Numbered from the stretch's first letter, positions 7,880 to 18,220 are shown. The stretch is DNA of 64,000 nt from Arthrobacter sp. (GCF_031179985.1 NZ_JAPSHJ010000003.1:95071-159070), one strand, 5' to 3'. The notes: generated by a model not told the origin, from the letters alone. Translations and numbers: made by a program.

Positions 7880-9745
7880 TCAGCCTGCGAAGGCGGCCAG
7901 CGGATTCTTCAGGCGCCCCGCCATCTGGAGTCCGCCTGAAGGATCAGAGATGTCCAGCATCTGCTGGTTGTTCCGCAACTGGAGGCGGTTCAGGCAGGAG
8001 AACTCAAAGTCATCCGCAAAGAGGTCATGCCTGGAGAACTGGTCCGCGAGTTCCGGATGCTCCGCCTGATAGCCGCGGATGGCTTCGGCGGCTGTGCGCC
8101 AGAACGTCTCCTGGCTCATCACGGAATCTTCCTCCAGGAGAGCGCTGAGGAATCTGAAGATGCAGTCGAACACGTCGGTAAAAATTGCCAGGACCTTCTC
8201 GCCGTCCGGGATGTCAGCCTTGACCCGGCTTACCTCCTCCGGCAGTTCCATCCTCTCGCCCATCACCACGATCTCCTCGGCGATGTCCTTCATGATGGCG
8301 CGGACCGGAACCCCGCGCTCAAGCACCAGGATGACGTTTTCGCCGTGAGGCATGAATGCCAGCTCGTAGCGGAAGAGGCAGTGCACCAGAGGGACGAGAT
8401 AGGCCTCGAAGTAGCGGCGCAGCCAGTCCGACGGGGCAAGCCCGGATCTTCCGATAAGGGCAGAAACGAAGGGTTTTCCTGAATTGTCCACGTGGAGGAG
8501 CGAAGCCATGGTGGTCAGTTGCTGGCCGTCCTTGAGCAAAGGAAGCGGACTTTCCCTCCACAGCGCCGAGAGCATCTTCCGGTAGGGGGAGCCATTGGCC
8601 GAGGCGGCCTCGTAATAGCCATTGTGGTAGCCCATGGCCGCCACTTCCTTGATCAAGGCCAGCCCCCGCGATTGAAGCGCCTCGTCGCCGGTGATCAGTT
8701 CCTGCAACCAGTCATTGATGGCAGGGGTCGCCTTCATGTAGTAGGGCGAGAGACCCCTCATGAAGCCCATATTCAGGACAGAGATGGCCGTCTTGACATA
8801 ACATTTTTCCGGCTCAGTTGTGTTAAAAAAGGTTCTGATGGACTGCTGGGCCTGATAGTCGTCGGCCCCGATCCCGAGATGCACAATGTGCTGTTGCGCG
8901 ATTTCGGCAGCGAAGGTCACGGTCAATTTGTTTTCCCACTGCCAGGGGTGCACCGGCATCAGGAAGTAGCTGGACGGATCGAGGCCTTGGCTTCGGAGTT
9001 CGGCGTCAAAAAAGGCGGCATCGCTGCCCAGTTCCGCCTCGAGGTGTTCGCGGTAGTCCAGCCCTTCGCTGGAAGTGAAGACCGCTTTGGTTCGGTGCAC
9101 CGCGATCCACTCGAGCCGGACGGGCGCCCCGGCTTCCGGCGCAAACGCACGGAAATCCGCAATGCCGAACCCCAGGCGGCCATTGTTGGCCACGAAGCAG
9201 GGGTGCCCCTCGGTCATGCTCCGCTCAATCGCCTGGAAGTCGATGCTCGGATTTGCTCCGCCCGTAACCCCAACAGCAAGCTCGGCCGAGGACGGCTGCC
9301 CGATCCATTGCTTGAAGGCATGGCTTGCGAGCGTGCTGCTGATTTCCTCCAGATACACCGGCAGCATCTCTTCCCGGATACCCAGGGTGTCCCGGAATTC
9401 GGTGATGAAAGTCAGGGCATCAACGGTTGCTTCAGTGCCGTTCCGGATGCAGGCGATGGTGGCGCCGTCAATGGACCAGTGCTCCAGCTTCAGTAGCCGG
9501 GCCCTGAACGTGTACTCGGCAAGGCCGTCGTCGCTGACGAGGCGGTAGGTGTCCGCCGTCCCTACCCCTGTGGCGTCCTCATCGTCGGCAGGGGTGACCT
9601 TAACCGGGGACAGGATTCTTTCATGCGAAAATTCGGCGAGCGCTTTGCGGACCAGGTGGCGGTTGGCCTTTGCCCACAGTTCCGGTTTAAGGTGCGCGGC
9701 CGAATGTCCTGCCGCCAACACGGATTCGAGTTCAATGGTGCTCAT
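7880..9745 (-). CDS. desD: IucA/IucC siderophore synthetase (DesD-like)
   Basis: This 621-residue NIS synthetase condenses N-hydroxy-N-acyl-diamine units with ATP, the last step of desferrioxamine-type synthesis. It shows HPWQWENKL, the conserved substrate/nucleotide motif, FMPHGENVILVLERGVPVRA in the IucA/C core (about residues 470-490), and a FhuF-like C-terminal part. Length and motif order fit DesD. It is the last gene of four, overlapping the acyltransferase gene by 4 bp (ATGA), so it should be translationally coupled. Whether it makes a cyclic or linear trimer cannot be told from sequence. Confidence 0.93.
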   Translation of the reverse strand: MSTIELESVLAAGHSAAHLKPELWAKANRHLVRKALAEFSHERILSPVKVTPADDEDATGVGTADTYRLVSDDGLAEYTFRARLLKLEHWSIDGATIACIRNGTEATVDALTFITEFRDTLGIREEMLPVYLEEISSTLASHAFKQWIGQPSSAELAVGVTGGANPSIDFQAIERSMTEGHPCFVANNGRLGFGIADFRAFAPEAGAPVRLEWIAVHRTKAVFTSSEGLDYREHLEAELGSDAAFFDAELRSQGLDPSSYFLMPVHPWQWENKLTVTFAAEIAQQHIVHLGIGADDYQAQQSIRTFFNTTEPEKCYVKTAISVLNMGFMRGLSPYYMKATPAINDWLQELITGDEALQSRGLALIKEVAAMGYHNGYYEAASANGSPYRKMLSALWRESPLPLLKDGQQLTTMASLLHVDNSGKPFVSALIGRSGLAPSDWLRRYFEAYLVPLVHCLFRYELAFMPHGENVILVLERGVPVRAIMKDIAEEIVVMGERMELPEEVSRVKADIPDGEKVLAIFTDVFDCIFRFLSALLEEDSVMSQETFWRTAAEAIRGYQAEHPELADQFSRHDLFADDFEFSCLNRLQLRNNQQMLDISDPSGGLQMAGRLKNPLAAFAG

Positions 9746-10302
9746 ATGGTGGCTCCCTGGAGGTCGTTGCGTTCGATGAGGTCTCGGGCGGCGTGGAAGT
9801 CCGCGCGGGTGCAGAAGCTCAGCAGCGCCTGCTTATCCGGAAGGTGCACGACACCTGACGGTTGGAAGCCCAGCCGCTCATTAAGTGCATGGATCTTGGT
9901 GTTTCTGGCATCCGGCTCAACAACCACGCGCTCAATGCCAGGCTTCTGAAAGAGGTGCTCCAATACCGCCGTCATGACGGCAGTGGTGTAACCGGATCGC
10001 GGGTGGCCTGGGGGCGGAGCCACCAGGAGGTGCATACCGATGTCACCATGTTGCACTGCGTATACGGCAGCAAGGGGTGATGCTTCCGGCTGGTATTCCT
10101 CCATAAGGAAGGCAGGCTCCCCGCCGTCGAGCCCCAGAAGCGCGTGGTGATGGCCGCTCGATTGGATTCTGGAGTATTCCTCCACAACGTCGTCGAGGGT
10201 GGCAGTCAGCATTCCCCAGAATGAGGCATAGGGCTTGGTGACCCAGCTGTGAAGCAATAGAGCGTCGTGGACAGCATCGAGGCAACGGAAAGTGAAACTC
10301 AT
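9742..10302 (-). CDS. desC: GNAT acyltransferase of siderophore synthesis (DesC-like)
   Basis: This 186-residue protein belongs to the GNAT branch used in hydroxamate siderophore pathways. It contains the acyl-CoA binding region [20 protein letters not shown] and [20 protein letters not shown], the conserved helix-strand of the siderophore acetyltransferase group. It would acylate the N-hydroxylated diamine with acetyl- or succinyl-CoA. It overlaps both neighbours by 4 bp. Confidence 0.9.
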   Translation of the reverse strand: MSFTFRCLDAVHDALLLHSWVTKPYASFWGMLTATLDDVVEEYSRIQSSGHHHALLGLDGGEPAFLMEEYQPEASPLAAVYAVQHGDIGMHLLVAPPPGHPRSGYTTAVMTAVLEHLFQKPGIERVVVEPDARNTKIHALNERLGFQPSGVVHLPDKQALLSFCTRADFHAARDLIERNDLQGATI

Positions 10303-11708
10303 CCCCGGGCCGCCAATGCTCCCGGCAGACCCGCGGCACCCGAACCTGCCGCAGCTGCTGCCCCCTGCCCTGACACGTCCTGCCCCGGCGCACCGAACTG
10401 CTGGAAAGCGATACTCCGCTCCACCGGGTACACCTCAGTGCCGGTCATCTCCCGCAAAATGCAGGAGTTGCGGTATGCGGCCATGCCGAGGTCAGGGGTC
10501 ACAAAGCCGTGTGTGTGAAGCTCCGCGTTCTGGACAAAGATTTCGCCGGGTTCGACGCCGGTGCTGTAGTTGCGGTCCACCGCGAACCGGCCGCGGGCGT
10601 CGCGTTCGATCCGCTCCTGGATGCCGGCAAGGAACCCGGGCTCGCGGTAGCTGTAGCCGGTCGCGAGAACCACGGCCTCGGTCTCCAGCGCGTAGTCCCG
10701 GCCCTGCTCCTCGTGCCGCAACTGCAGAGTGTGGGATGTGGCCGAGGCGTCCCATGCCGCCGCGGTGAGCGCGGAATGAGTCAGCAGCTGTGTGTCCACC
10801 AGCCCGGACAGGCTCTTGGTGTAGAGGAGATCGTAGATCGCGTCGATGAGCTCGGAGTTGATGCCCTTGTACAGGTTCTTCTGGCTCTTGATCAGCCCGT
10901 CCCGCTGCTCCTGCGGAAGCTCGTGGAAGTAATCCACATACTCCGGCGACGTCATTTCCAGTGTGAGCTTGGTGTATTCGAGCGGGAAGAACCGGCCGGA
11001 GCGAGTGACCCAGTTGAGCTGGTACCCGTAGACGTCGATTTCCTGCAGCAGCTCGTAGTAGATTTCTGCTGCACTCTGCCCGCTGCCCACGATGGTGATG
11101 CTGGCCTTTGACTGCAGCTCACTCTTCCTCAACAGGTAGTCAGCGTTGTGGAGGACAAGTCCGCCGGCATTAACCACCGCTGCACAGGACTCCGGCACGT
11201 AAGGTGACGTACCCGTCCCCAGCACCAGCCGCCGTGCCCGGAGCACCTCGGGCCCTTGGGGACCGTTCACCGACAGGGTGTACACGCCGTCGTCGTACGT
11301 GATCTCCCGGACGTCAGTGCCGAAGCGTACAGACTCGAGCTGCCCGGCAACCCATTGGCAGTACTGGTTGTACTCCGCGCGCAGCGGATAGAAGTTTTCC
11401 CGGATATAGAAGCGGTAGAGCCGCCCGGTCTGCTTCAGGAAGTTCAGGAAGGAAAATTGCGACGTCGGATCGGCCAGCGTCACGAGGTCCGCCATGAACG
11501 GCACCTGCAGGTGGGCGGGTTCGAGCATCATGCCCGGATGCCAGTCGAAGGATTCCCGGCGCTCGAGGAACACTCCGTCAAGTTCCTCAACAGGCTCGCT
11601 CAGGGCGGCGAGCCCCAGGTTGAAGGGTCCGACGCCGATCCCCACGAAGTCGTAGATGCGTCCAGTTGGATTCGTGTGGTTCAAGGCTCCAGGCGTTGAC
11701 GTGTTCAT
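10299..11708 (-). CDS. desB: Lysine/ornithine/cadaverine N-monooxygenase (DesB-like)
   Basis: This 469-residue flavin N-hydroxylase has an FAD-binding [16 protein letters not shown] at the N-terminus, an NADPH-binding [15 protein letters not shown] in the middle, and the C-terminal ATGYSYREP typical of IucD/SidA/DesB enzymes. In a des operon it hydroxylates cadaverine. The C-terminus ends in an Ala/Gly-rich low-complexity stretch ([19 protein letters not shown]) that does not look like part of the fold. It overlaps both neighbours by 4 bp. Confidence 0.92.
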   Translation of the reverse strand: MNTSTPGALNHTNPTGRIYDFVGIGVGPFNLGLAALSEPVEELDGVFLERRESFDWHPGMMLEPAHLQVPFMADLVTLADPTSQFSFLNFLKQTGRLYRFYIRENFYPLRAEYNQYCQWVAGQLESVRFGTDVREITYDDGVYTLSVNGPQGPEVLRARRLVLGTGTSPYVPESCAAVVNAGGLVLHNADYLLRKSELQSKASITIVGSGQSAAEIYYELLQEIDVYGYQLNWVTRSGRFFPLEYTKLTLEMTSPEYVDYFHELPQEQRDGLIKSQKNLYKGINSELIDAIYDLLYTKSLSGLVDTQLLTHSALTAAAWDASATSHTLQLRHEEQGRDYALETEAVVLATGYSYREPGFLAGIQERIERDARGRFAVDRNYSTGVEPGEIFVQNAELHTHGFVTPDLGMAAYRNSCILREMTGTEVYPVERSIAFQQFGAPGQDVSGQGAAAAAGSGAAGLPGALAARG

Positions 11709-13330
11709 GCGCGCACCCCTGCCGTCGATGCATCTGAGTTGGCAGCGAGCACATCGGGCAGCAGCTTTTCACCGGTGGTCCGCAGGAGGTTGATGATCTC
11801 CACGATGTCCTCAAGGGTGGCCTCGGCGTTGAGGAGCGTGAACTTCAGGTAGTGCCTGCCGGCCACCGTTGTACCGGCCACCACGGCCTTGCCCGATGCG
11901 AACACCGCTGAACGGATGGCCTGGTTGAGGATGTCGGCCGTATCTTCCTGGAGGCGCGAAGCATCGGCAAGGAGTGGCCGGTAGCGGAACACCAGAGTGC
12001 TGAGCTGGGGTTTGGCGGCCAGTTCAAAATCGGGATCCTCTGCCAGCACCTCCCCCACCCGGGCAGCAAGGTCGATCGCCTCATCGAAGAGCGCACCAAC
12101 TGCATCCGCCCCCATGATCCGCAGGGTGAGCCACAGCTTGAGGGCATCGAACCGTCGCGTGGTCTGGATGCTCTTATCAACCTGGTTGGGAATTTCGGCG
12201 CGTGCGGCGCTTTCCGGGTTGAGGTAGTCGGCGTAGTACGTTACGTGGCCCAGCATGGACGCCTCACGAAGCAGCAGAGCACTTGAACTCACCGGCTGGA
12301 AGAACGTTTTGTGGAAGTCGACGGTGACCGAGTCGGCGAGGCCTGTTCCATCCAGAAGATGTCGGTAGGCCCCCGACACCATAAGTCCGCCACCGTAGGC
12401 TGCGTCAATGTGGAACCAGGCTCCGTAGGCCCTGGCAAGCGCGGCGCATTCGGCCAAGGGGTCAACAGCGCCAAAATCAGTTGTCCCTGCAGTGGCCACA
12501 ACAGCCATGGGGACCAGTCCGGCGTCGTGCGCTTCCGCCAAAGCGGAGGCCAAAGCCGTGGAATCCATGCGGTGGCCGGAATCGCAGGGAACGGATACGA
12601 CGGCGTCGTACCCGAGGCCCAGCATCGAAGCTGACTTCCGAATACTGAAGTGGCTGTCCGCCGACGTGAAAATCCGCATCCTGTCGAGCAAAGCGGGAAG
12701 GCGCAGGGCTGTGGTTCCGCCGGCCTCTGCGTTCTGACGAAGCTCAGCTGCTGCATGGTTGCGGGCGATCAGAAGCGCCTGGAAGTTGGACTGGCTGCCT
12801 CCGGAGGTGAAGATTCCATCCGCTGCAGGTCCCAGCTGCAATCGTTCGGCAGCCCAGTCGATGAGGCGCCGTTCAATCATGGTGGCCCCTGCGCTTTGGT
12901 CCCAGGTATCCATGGAGGAATTCACCGCAGACAGAACCGCTTCACCAACCAGCGCCGGAATCACAACGGGGCAATTCAGGTGTGCAGCGTACTTGGCGTC
13001 GTGGAAGTAGATCGCATCCCTCAGGTAAAGCGCTTCCAGTTCTTCAAGGGCGGCAGCAGTATCCGGGAGAGGCTGCTCCAGGTTCACCCCGTCCACCCTC
13101 AGCTTCAACTCTCCGGGCTGGACGCCGGTGAATGGCCGCGTGGTTCGGTCCAGTTTGGTGGCGACGGCATTGACTCCCTGCAGGACCTGAGCCACATACC
13201 GGGGCGAATTGCGGGCGTTGAAGAGCTGATTTGTGGCTGAAAGCGCCAGCTCGACCCGGGAACCAAAGTCCTGAGCGGGCTTGGCCGGAACGTCGGCAGG
13301 CATTTCATCCAGAGGGGACGGCAACGTCAC
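11705..13330 (-). CDS. desA: PLP-dependent amino acid decarboxylase (DesA-like)
   Basis: This 541-residue group II decarboxylase has the PLP Lys in [10 protein letters not shown] and the cofactor-binding Asp in [10 protein letters not shown]. In this context it should decarboxylate lysine to cadaverine, the first step to desferrioxamines; 2,4-diaminobutyrate decarboxylases belong to the same family, so the substrate is inferred from the neighbours. The start is a GTG with AAGGA upstream. It is first in the operon and lies directly behind an iron-box promoter. Confidence 0.92.
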   Translation of the reverse strand: MTLPSPLDEMPADVPAKPAQDFGSRVELALSATNQLFNARNSPRYVAQVLQGVNAVATKLDRTTRPFTGVQPGELKLRVDGVNLEQPLPDTAAALEELEALYLRDAIYFHDAKYAAHLNCPVVIPALVGEAVLSAVNSSMDTWDQSAGATMIERRLIDWAAERLQLGPAADGIFTSGGSQSNFQALLIARNHAAAELRQNAEAGGTTALRLPALLDRMRIFTSADSHFSIRKSASMLGLGYDAVVSVPCDSGHRMDSTALASALAEAHDAGLVPMAVVATAGTTDFGAVDPLAECAALARAYGAWFHIDAAYGGGLMVSGAYRHLLDGTGLADSVTVDFHKTFFQPVSSSALLLREASMLGHVTYYADYLNPESAARAEIPNQVDKSIQTTRRFDALKLWLTLRIMGADAVGALFDEAIDLAARVGEVLAEDPDFELAAKPQLSTLVFRYRPLLADASRLQEDTADILNQAIRSAVFASGKAVVAGTTVAGRHYLKFTLLNAEATLEDIVEIINLLRTTGEKLLPDVLAANSDASTAGVRA

Positions 13331-13367
13331 AGTGGTCTTCCTTTGATCGCATTGTTGGCTGGCAGGG

Positions 13368-13403
13368 CAAGGTAAGCCTTACTTAGGATCACCTTTACGT
13401 CAA
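13368..13403 (-). promoter_or_regulatory. Iron-box promoter of the siderophore operon
   Basis: On the minus strand TTGACG (13398-13403) and TAAGGC (13376-13381) form a -35/-10 pair with 16-bp spacing. The 19-mer at 13368-13386 (plus strand CAAGGTAAGCCTTACTTAG) matches the DtxR/IdeR consensus TTAGGTTAGSCTAACCTAA at about 13 of 19 positions and covers the -10. Iron-loaded DtxR/IdeR should block the promoter. Confidence 0.78.
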
Positions 13404-13604
13404 ACTCATGTGATGTAATTCATTTCACACTGGGGAATGCGGTTACTTTAGCCGTCATTGACTTTTATGCCGGGCAAAATCAGGGCAAAATTCCGCTTCG
13501 TCTTCGGCACATGCCGGCCGGTTGAGTGTTAGCCCTGCGACATCACACCCACTCGGGCAGGCCGGGAGGTTAGGGTTAATGACTCATGACGGAGGGAAAA
13601 CCGC

Positions 13605-14192
13605 TTGCTGATAGTGCTTACAGGAATTGACGGCTCAGGAAAGACCACCGCCGCCCAAGCCCTGGCCCGGGATCGAGGAGCGCTGCTGCTGAGCAACTAC
13701 GCTGGGCGGCGCCGGATGTCGCTGTTCGCGGATAGATCTGGACTGCGTTTCCCTGCACGCCTGGCGGACGCGGTTGAAACCACTGTCCGCACGGTCAATG
13801 TGCTGGTTTCCCATGCCCGGGCAAAGAACTACGGCGGCTTGGTGGTCATGGACCGGCATCTGTTCTGCCAGCTCGCGCTACGTCAGGCAAAAGGGCTTCC
13901 CCGAGGCCGCTTCCTGCCCTACCTCCTGCGCATGCTTCCGAAGCCGGACATGGTGGTGCACCTGGTTGTTGATCCGGAGCAGGCACTCCGGAGAGTCCTG
14001 GCACGGGGCACTGATACGGAATCGCTCGAGGAGCTGAGGAGCCTTGATGCTGCCTATCGGTCGCTGCCGGAATACGAAGACTTCCTCAAAATCGATGCCA
14101 GCGGCACCCCGGATGAAGTACTGGCAGCACTGTCGCAGCTCGTGGAGGTACACGCTGCAGGACGGCCTGTGCTGACAGCAAGTCCGCGCTAA
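13605..14192 (+). CDS. Thymidylate kinase-like P-loop protein
   Basis: This 195-residue protein begins MLIVLTGIDGSGKTTAAQAL, a Walker A loop of the dTMP kinase type, followed by VVMDRHLFCQLALRQAKG (the DR motif) and a C-terminal Arg-rich lid. Residue order fits NMP kinases, but the protein diverges enough that it is unlikely to be the essential Tmk. The start is TTG with GGAGGG about 9 bases upstream; an out-of-frame ATG at 13586 is not used. It is transcribed away from the siderophore operon, with about 270 bp between them. The substrate is unknown. Confidence 0.72.
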   Translation: MLIVLTGIDGSGKTTAAQALARDRGALLLSNYAGRRRMSLFADRSGLRFPARLADAVETTVRTVNVLVSHARAKNYGGLVVMDRHLFCQLALRQAKGLPRGRFLPYLLRMLPKPDMVVHLVVDPEQALRRVLARGTDTESLEELRSLDAAYRSLPEYEDFLKIDASGTPDEVLAALSQLVEVHAAGRPVLTASPR

Positions 14193-14333
14193 TTTCCTGC
14201 AATGTCCTGGGTGGCGGCTCCTCTTGCACAACAGCGTCCACTTGTTGCCGGCGTCCTGCTTGGCGCAGGAGAACTCGAACTCTGCACCAAAACAGGGAGA
14301 GCGAACCGGCCCGGCCAGGCATACGTCCTGTTC

Positions 14334-15044
14334 CTAGCCCATGGCGAGCTCGTCTTGCGGCGGGGTGGCTGAGCCCTCTGCATGCCGGCGCTGCAACTCG
14401 TCAGCAGCAAAGTCATACCAGGTATGGGCACCGAAGAATGGCTTGCGGGTGTCCAGATGCCGGTACAGGGCATCGGCCAGTTCGGCCAGACTTTCGTCCG
14501 ACATGGCGGCCACCGTCGACGCGGGTTCGAGAGTGCCCTCGAGGTAGAAGGAGAGGTTTACTCCGCCCTCCCAGGCAGGCTTTGCATCGCCCACATGGGA
14601 GATAGCGGAAACCGCACCGAAGGCGGCTTCACTGATTGACAGCATGTCGTCGCTTCCAAGCCCGGAAAGAATTTCGCCGTCGAGTCCGGCCATCCTCTCC
14701 CCGTCCACGCCCGCATGGACCAGGCAGACGGGCAGCTCCGCGGGCTCGGTCAGCGTCAGCTGGAATGCGGGGGGAGCGGACCGGGTGTCATCCGCGTCCC
14801 TCCTGTCGTTCGCTTCGGTTTCCCTGCCCTCCAGGTGCCGAAGGTACTCCAGTACTTCGAGGTCCAGATGGGAGGACTGGGTCAGATCCATCTGGAGGAA
14901 AGAGCCGCTGGCAAGCTGTCGGGCACGCCGCATGATGTGCAACAGGACCGGATAGTTCGACCGTGTAAGGCAACCCGTAACGAGGAGGGTTACGTGTCCG
15001 GGGTCAATATCAACGCGAACGGTGACACGCAGTTTGTGGTTCAA
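14334..15044 (-). CDS. Hypothetical protein with STAS-like N-terminus
   Basis: This 236-residue protein starts with a strand-helix pattern (HVTLLVTGCLTRSNYPVLLH, then LQMDLTQSSHLDLEVLEYL) that resembles a STAS/anti-sigma-antagonist domain. An acidic linker and a C-terminal half with WYDFAADELQRRHAEG follow. No catalytic motif is evident. The assignment of the fold is weak. It diverges from a GAF-ANTAR gene across about 140 bp. Confidence 0.6.
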   Translation of the reverse strand: MNHKLRVTVRVDIDPGHVTLLVTGCLTRSNYPVLLHIMRRARQLASGSFLQMDLTQSSHLDLEVLEYLRHLEGRETEANDRRDADDTRSAPPAFQLTLTEPAELPVCLVHAGVDGERMAGLDGEILSGLGSDDMLSISEAAFGAVSAISHVGDAKPAWEGGVNLSFYLEGTLEPASTVAAMSDESLAELADALYRHLDTRKPFFGAHTWYDFAADELQRRHAEGSATPPQDELAMG

Positions 15045-15187
15045 GGGTTACTCCACCTGATACTTCCAGAGAACATCCAAGAGCCAACTGCATAACTCCC
15101 TTACACCCTATGAGGCTTGCATTGCGGGTCACAAGTCAGGGCCGGATTCTTACGGAGCACTTCAGCCAGTGGAACTAAGATTGGCTA

Positions 15188-15925
15188 ATGGACGACATGG
15201 CAATCGACACCTCAGTGGCGGAACGTCTTCAGGACCTCGTGATCGACAGCCCGGACGTGAGCAGCTTCCTCGCGGAACTGTGTGAATTGTCGGCCGCCTC
15301 CCTCTCCGAGTCAATGGGTCTGGACGTCACTTGCGCCATCACCCTGCAGAGGCGGCACCGGACCTCCACAGCGGGCTGGAGCAGCGAGGCCTCCCGCGCC
15401 TGCGACGAGATCCAGCATAATTTCGGCGAAGGCCCCTGCCTTCACGCGATGAATACCGGGACCACGGTGCTGGTAAGTGACACACGGACTGACATGCGCT
15501 GGCCTGAGTACGGATCCGCCATCTCAACAATTGGCCAGTTCAGCGTACTTGGAGTCCCGTTGGCGCTGGACGAGGGCGCTGCTGCGGCTCTCAATGTTTT
15601 TGCTCCTGTGCCCAATGCCTTCGACGCCACGGCCATCGGCCTTGCTGAAACCTTTGCCCGTCACGCCGAAAAATCGCTGAGACTCGCTGTGCGGATCGGA
15701 GTCCGGCAGCAGCTGGCTGATGATCTGCGCGCGGCCATGGAGTCGCGGACAGCCATCGACCTCGCCGCAGGGATCATCATGGCGCAGAACCGCTGTACGC
15801 AGGAGGAGGCGCTGAGAATCCTGGCAAAGGCATCGAGCGGGCGGAACAAGAAGCTTCGTCTGGTTGCCGAGGACCTGGTGAAGAGCGTTGCAGCCTCCGC
15901 GCCGTCAACGCATTTCACGCCCTAG
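15188..15925 (+). CDS. GAF and ANTAR domain transcription antiterminator
   Basis: This is a 245-residue protein. A GAF-type sensor domain spans about 20-165 (FGEGPCLHAMNTGTTVLVSD is its typical centre). An ANTAR RNA-binding domain spans about 175-235 (AIDLAAGIIMAQNRCTQEEA, the three-helix signature). Such proteins bind paired hairpins in mRNA leaders and prevent termination, switched by the GAF ligand. No obvious two-hairpin target lies next to it. A second ATG three codons in is an equally good start. Confidence 0.9.
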   Translation: MDDMAIDTSVAERLQDLVIDSPDVSSFLAELCELSAASLSESMGLDVTCAITLQRRHRTSTAGWSSEASRACDEIQHNFGEGPCLHAMNTGTTVLVSDTRTDMRWPEYGSAISTIGQFSVLGVPLALDEGAAAALNVFAPVPNAFDATAIGLAETFARHAEKSLRLAVRIGVRQQLADDLRAAMESRTAIDLAAGIIMAQNRCTQEEALRILAKASSGRNKKLRLVAEDLVKSVAASAPSTHFTP

Positions 15926-15953
15926 GCAACACATGGCCTGGGCAAGAAGCGGA

Positions 15954-16298
15954 TTACCCGGTACCAGCGGGCGTCTCGGGCCAGTCGATGAAAAGTTCGT
16001 AGGCCTCGTGTTTGCGTAGGTAGCCGGCGATGAAGGGGTCGTGTGGAATGATCCGTTTTCCGGAGGCCAGGACGTCATCCAGGGCGAAGTGAGCCAGTAC
16101 CTTGGAGTGTCCTTTTCCTTTAAACTCCTCGGCTGTTTCTGTCTGGATGAAGTCGATGTGGCCGGGGCGGTCGATGAAGCGGGTCTGAACCGCGAGTTTG
16201 CCGCCCACCCGCAGCTCATACCGGTGCAGGGCGTCGTTGCGAAGGGTTGAAACGTCCGGGCTGAACGTGTCCTCGGTGGATACCATGTTCTCCGTCAT
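15954..16298 (-). CDS. GNAT-like N-acetyltransferase (YjdJ type)
   Basis: This 114-residue minimal acetyltransferase shows IDFIQTETAEEFKGKGHSKV, with the acetyl-CoA loop EEFKGKGHS, and RIIPHDPFIAGYLRKHEAYE, the C-terminal signature of this short family. The start overlaps the stop of the upstream acyltransferase gene by 4 bp. Confidence 0.85.
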   Translation of the reverse strand: MTENMVSTEDTFSPDVSTLRNDALHRYELRVGGKLAVQTRFIDRPGHIDFIQTETAEEFKGKGHSKVLAHFALDDVLASGKRIIPHDPFIAGYLRKHEAYELFIDWPETPAGTG

Positions 16299-17638
16299 GG
16301 TTCGACATTGGCACTAAATGGCGGCGGTGGCAATGCCGGTTCCGAGCGGCCGGTCCCCTTCTCTTCCGGCACCCGGGCGGGAACACGGCCAAGCAGGAGC
16401 GCGGCCAGGATAAAACAGGCCGCTCCCCCACCAAGAAGTCCCAAAGTAAGGCCGTTGAACGCAGCATCAGTCACAGGGATGAAGACGACGACGGCGGCGG
16501 TCACCACCGCCGCGGCGGGCCGACGACGGGCGTGGACGGACGCCGTCGGACGATCCTCCAACCGCCCAAAAACCGCCAGTACCGGAAGCAGAAGCGTGAT
16601 CAACCCCAAGAGCACCACTGAACGGGACCACCACCACTCAGCCGTTCCGCCTGGCGGTTTGGGGAAATCCGTCAAAAGCCACAACCCCGACATGGCGGCA
16701 AGAACGGGCAGGTGCCACAGGTAGACGGTCATGGAACGCCGGCCGGCAACAGCCAGGACCTTCTGCACCCAAGCTGCGGAAGCCACCGAATTGAGCCCTG
16801 ACCGGAAGAGTTCAAGAGTCGCCGCCTGAGAAATTCCCAGCAACAGCAAGGTCAGGTTCGGCGGGTTCAGGTTCACGAGCATGTTCCCCGAGTAGAGGCC
16901 CAACCCGGCCAGAACAGCAAGGAGAAGGTTGCTCAGGCCAATGACGGCCACCAGCCTGGAACGGCTCAGCTTGCTGACGTGGCCGTCGGCAATGACGAAT
17001 CCCAATTGCTGCACCGCGCACCAGAGGAACACCATGTTGGCGTAGGCCAGGGGCGGCAGGACCCCGCGGAAGCAATCGACGGTCACCACCAGCGTGGCCA
17101 GGCCGCCGAGCGTGAGCCATGGTGAGCGCTCATGCAGCCTGGCCAGGACGGGAATGCTCAACTGCGCGGCGAGGTAGGCAGCCAGGAACCACAGTGGCAT
17201 GCCTGCCCCTGTGGCAAGAAGCTGGATCACCTGTGAATGCACGCCGAGCAGCAGGGCGGCCCAAAGGCCCGTGAACATCACGGCCAGGAGGGCCGCAGCA
17301 GGGCGGATGAGACGCAGCAGCCGCGCCTGGGCGAATTCGACGCCGGTTCCGCCGCGATTACGCAGCCTGCGCCAGGACTGGAGCCCGGTGATGCCACCGG
17401 CCACGAAAAAGAGCGGCATGACCATAAAGATCCAGATGACGGGTTCGAACCAGTCCTGGTTTCCCAACGTGTTTTCCGAGGTCACGGTGCCGTCGGGATG
17501 AAGGACCGGGCTAACCATCATGGTGTGGCTTACCACCACCAGTAGCAGGCAGAAGAAGCGGGCAAGATCGATCACCAGGTCACGTGGCGGCGTGTCCCCC
17601 GGATCCTCGGCCTGCGGCTTCCCGTCTGGAAGGCCCAT
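16295..17638 (-). CDS. Acyltransferase 3 family membrane protein
   Basis: This 447-residue protein has about ten to twelve membrane segments. The N-terminal DLARFFCLLLVVVSHTMMV contains the DxxR and H of the acyltransferase-3 active site. Members transfer acyl groups to extracellular sugars or peptidoglycan; the acceptor here is unknown. A 13-bp palindrome (GGGTTCAGAACCC, 17658-17670) lies 20 bp upstream of the start and could be an operator. It is co-transcribed with the GNAT gene. Confidence 0.85.
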   Translation of the reverse strand: MGLPDGKPQAEDPGDTPPRDLVIDLARFFCLLLVVVSHTMMVSPVLHPDGTVTSENTLGNQDWFEPVIWIFMVMPLFFVAGGITGLQSWRRLRNRGGTGVEFAQARLLRLIRPAAALLAVMFTGLWAALLLGVHSQVIQLLATGAGMPLWFLAAYLAAQLSIPVLARLHERSPWLTLGGLATLVVTVDCFRGVLPPLAYANMVFLWCAVQQLGFVIADGHVSKLSRSRLVAVIGLSNLLLAVLAGLGLYSGNMLVNLNPPNLTLLLLGISQAATLELFRSGLNSVASAAWVQKVLAVAGRRSMTVYLWHLPVLAAMSGLWLLTDFPKPPGGTAEWWWSRSVVLLGLITLLLPVLAVFGRLEDRPTASVHARRRPAAAVVTAAVVVFIPVTDAAFNGLTLGLLGGGAACFILAALLLGRVPARVPEEKGTGRSEPALPPPPFSANVEP

Positions 17639-17754
17639 TGCTCTCCCCTATGAACACGGGTTCAGAACCCGACTGCTTACTCTCATTCTCCGCCCGGGGC
17701 GGGTTAAGGACCAGCAGCGCCGCGCCCAGCGCAGCCAGCCCCGCATTGCCCGTC

Positions 17755-18147
17755 TCAGGCCGTCAGCAGGGCCAGGATTCCCAGCACGACGGCGAGGAAC
17801 GGGGTGACGCCCTGTGTTGTGGCCGCGCGGAGGTACTTTCGCCCGCTCAGGGCCAGCACGATGGCGGCCAGCAGCATGGACCCGCAACTGCTGAAAATCA
17901 GGGTCCAGCCCACAACGGGCTGGCCGAGGGCAACGGCTGCGATGCCTGCGAATGCACCGATCGCCAGGAAGAGATTGTAGAAGCCTTGGTTGTAGGCGAG
18001 AGACCTGGTGGTGTCGGCGTCAGCCTGGGAGGTGATGCTGAAGCGCTTCCACGTTGCCGGCTGGGTCCACGTGAGGGATTCCATGGTGAAGATGTAGACA
18101 TGGAGGAGGGCTGCAAGGGTCGCGAAGATAAGGGAGGCCAGGATCAT
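17755..18147 (-). CDS. DUF1304 family membrane protein
   Basis: This 130-residue protein has four membrane helices. LHVYIFTMESLTW and LAYNQGFYNLFLAIGAF are the conserved features of DUF1304. The function of the family is unknown. It is preceded by the acid-sugar cassette on the same strand; a 73-bp gap suggests a separate unit. Confidence 0.88.
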   Translation of the reverse strand: MILASLIFATLAALLHVYIFTMESLTWTQPATWKRFSITSQADADTTRSLAYNQGFYNLFLAIGAFAGIAAVALGQPVVGWTLIFSSCGSMLLAAIVLALSGRKYLRAATTQGVTPFLAVVLGILALLTA

Positions 18148-18220
18148 TTAGCTGATCCTAGCCTCCCTCACCTATTTGATTGTCCGCTTTTGATTTCCAA
18201 GTCTGCCGGCGAGGCGGATC

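Noticed and set aside
13586..13604. ATG at 13586 as the start of the kinase-like gene
   Set aside because: It is out of frame with the P-loop; the TTG at 13605 is in frame and has GGAGG upstream.
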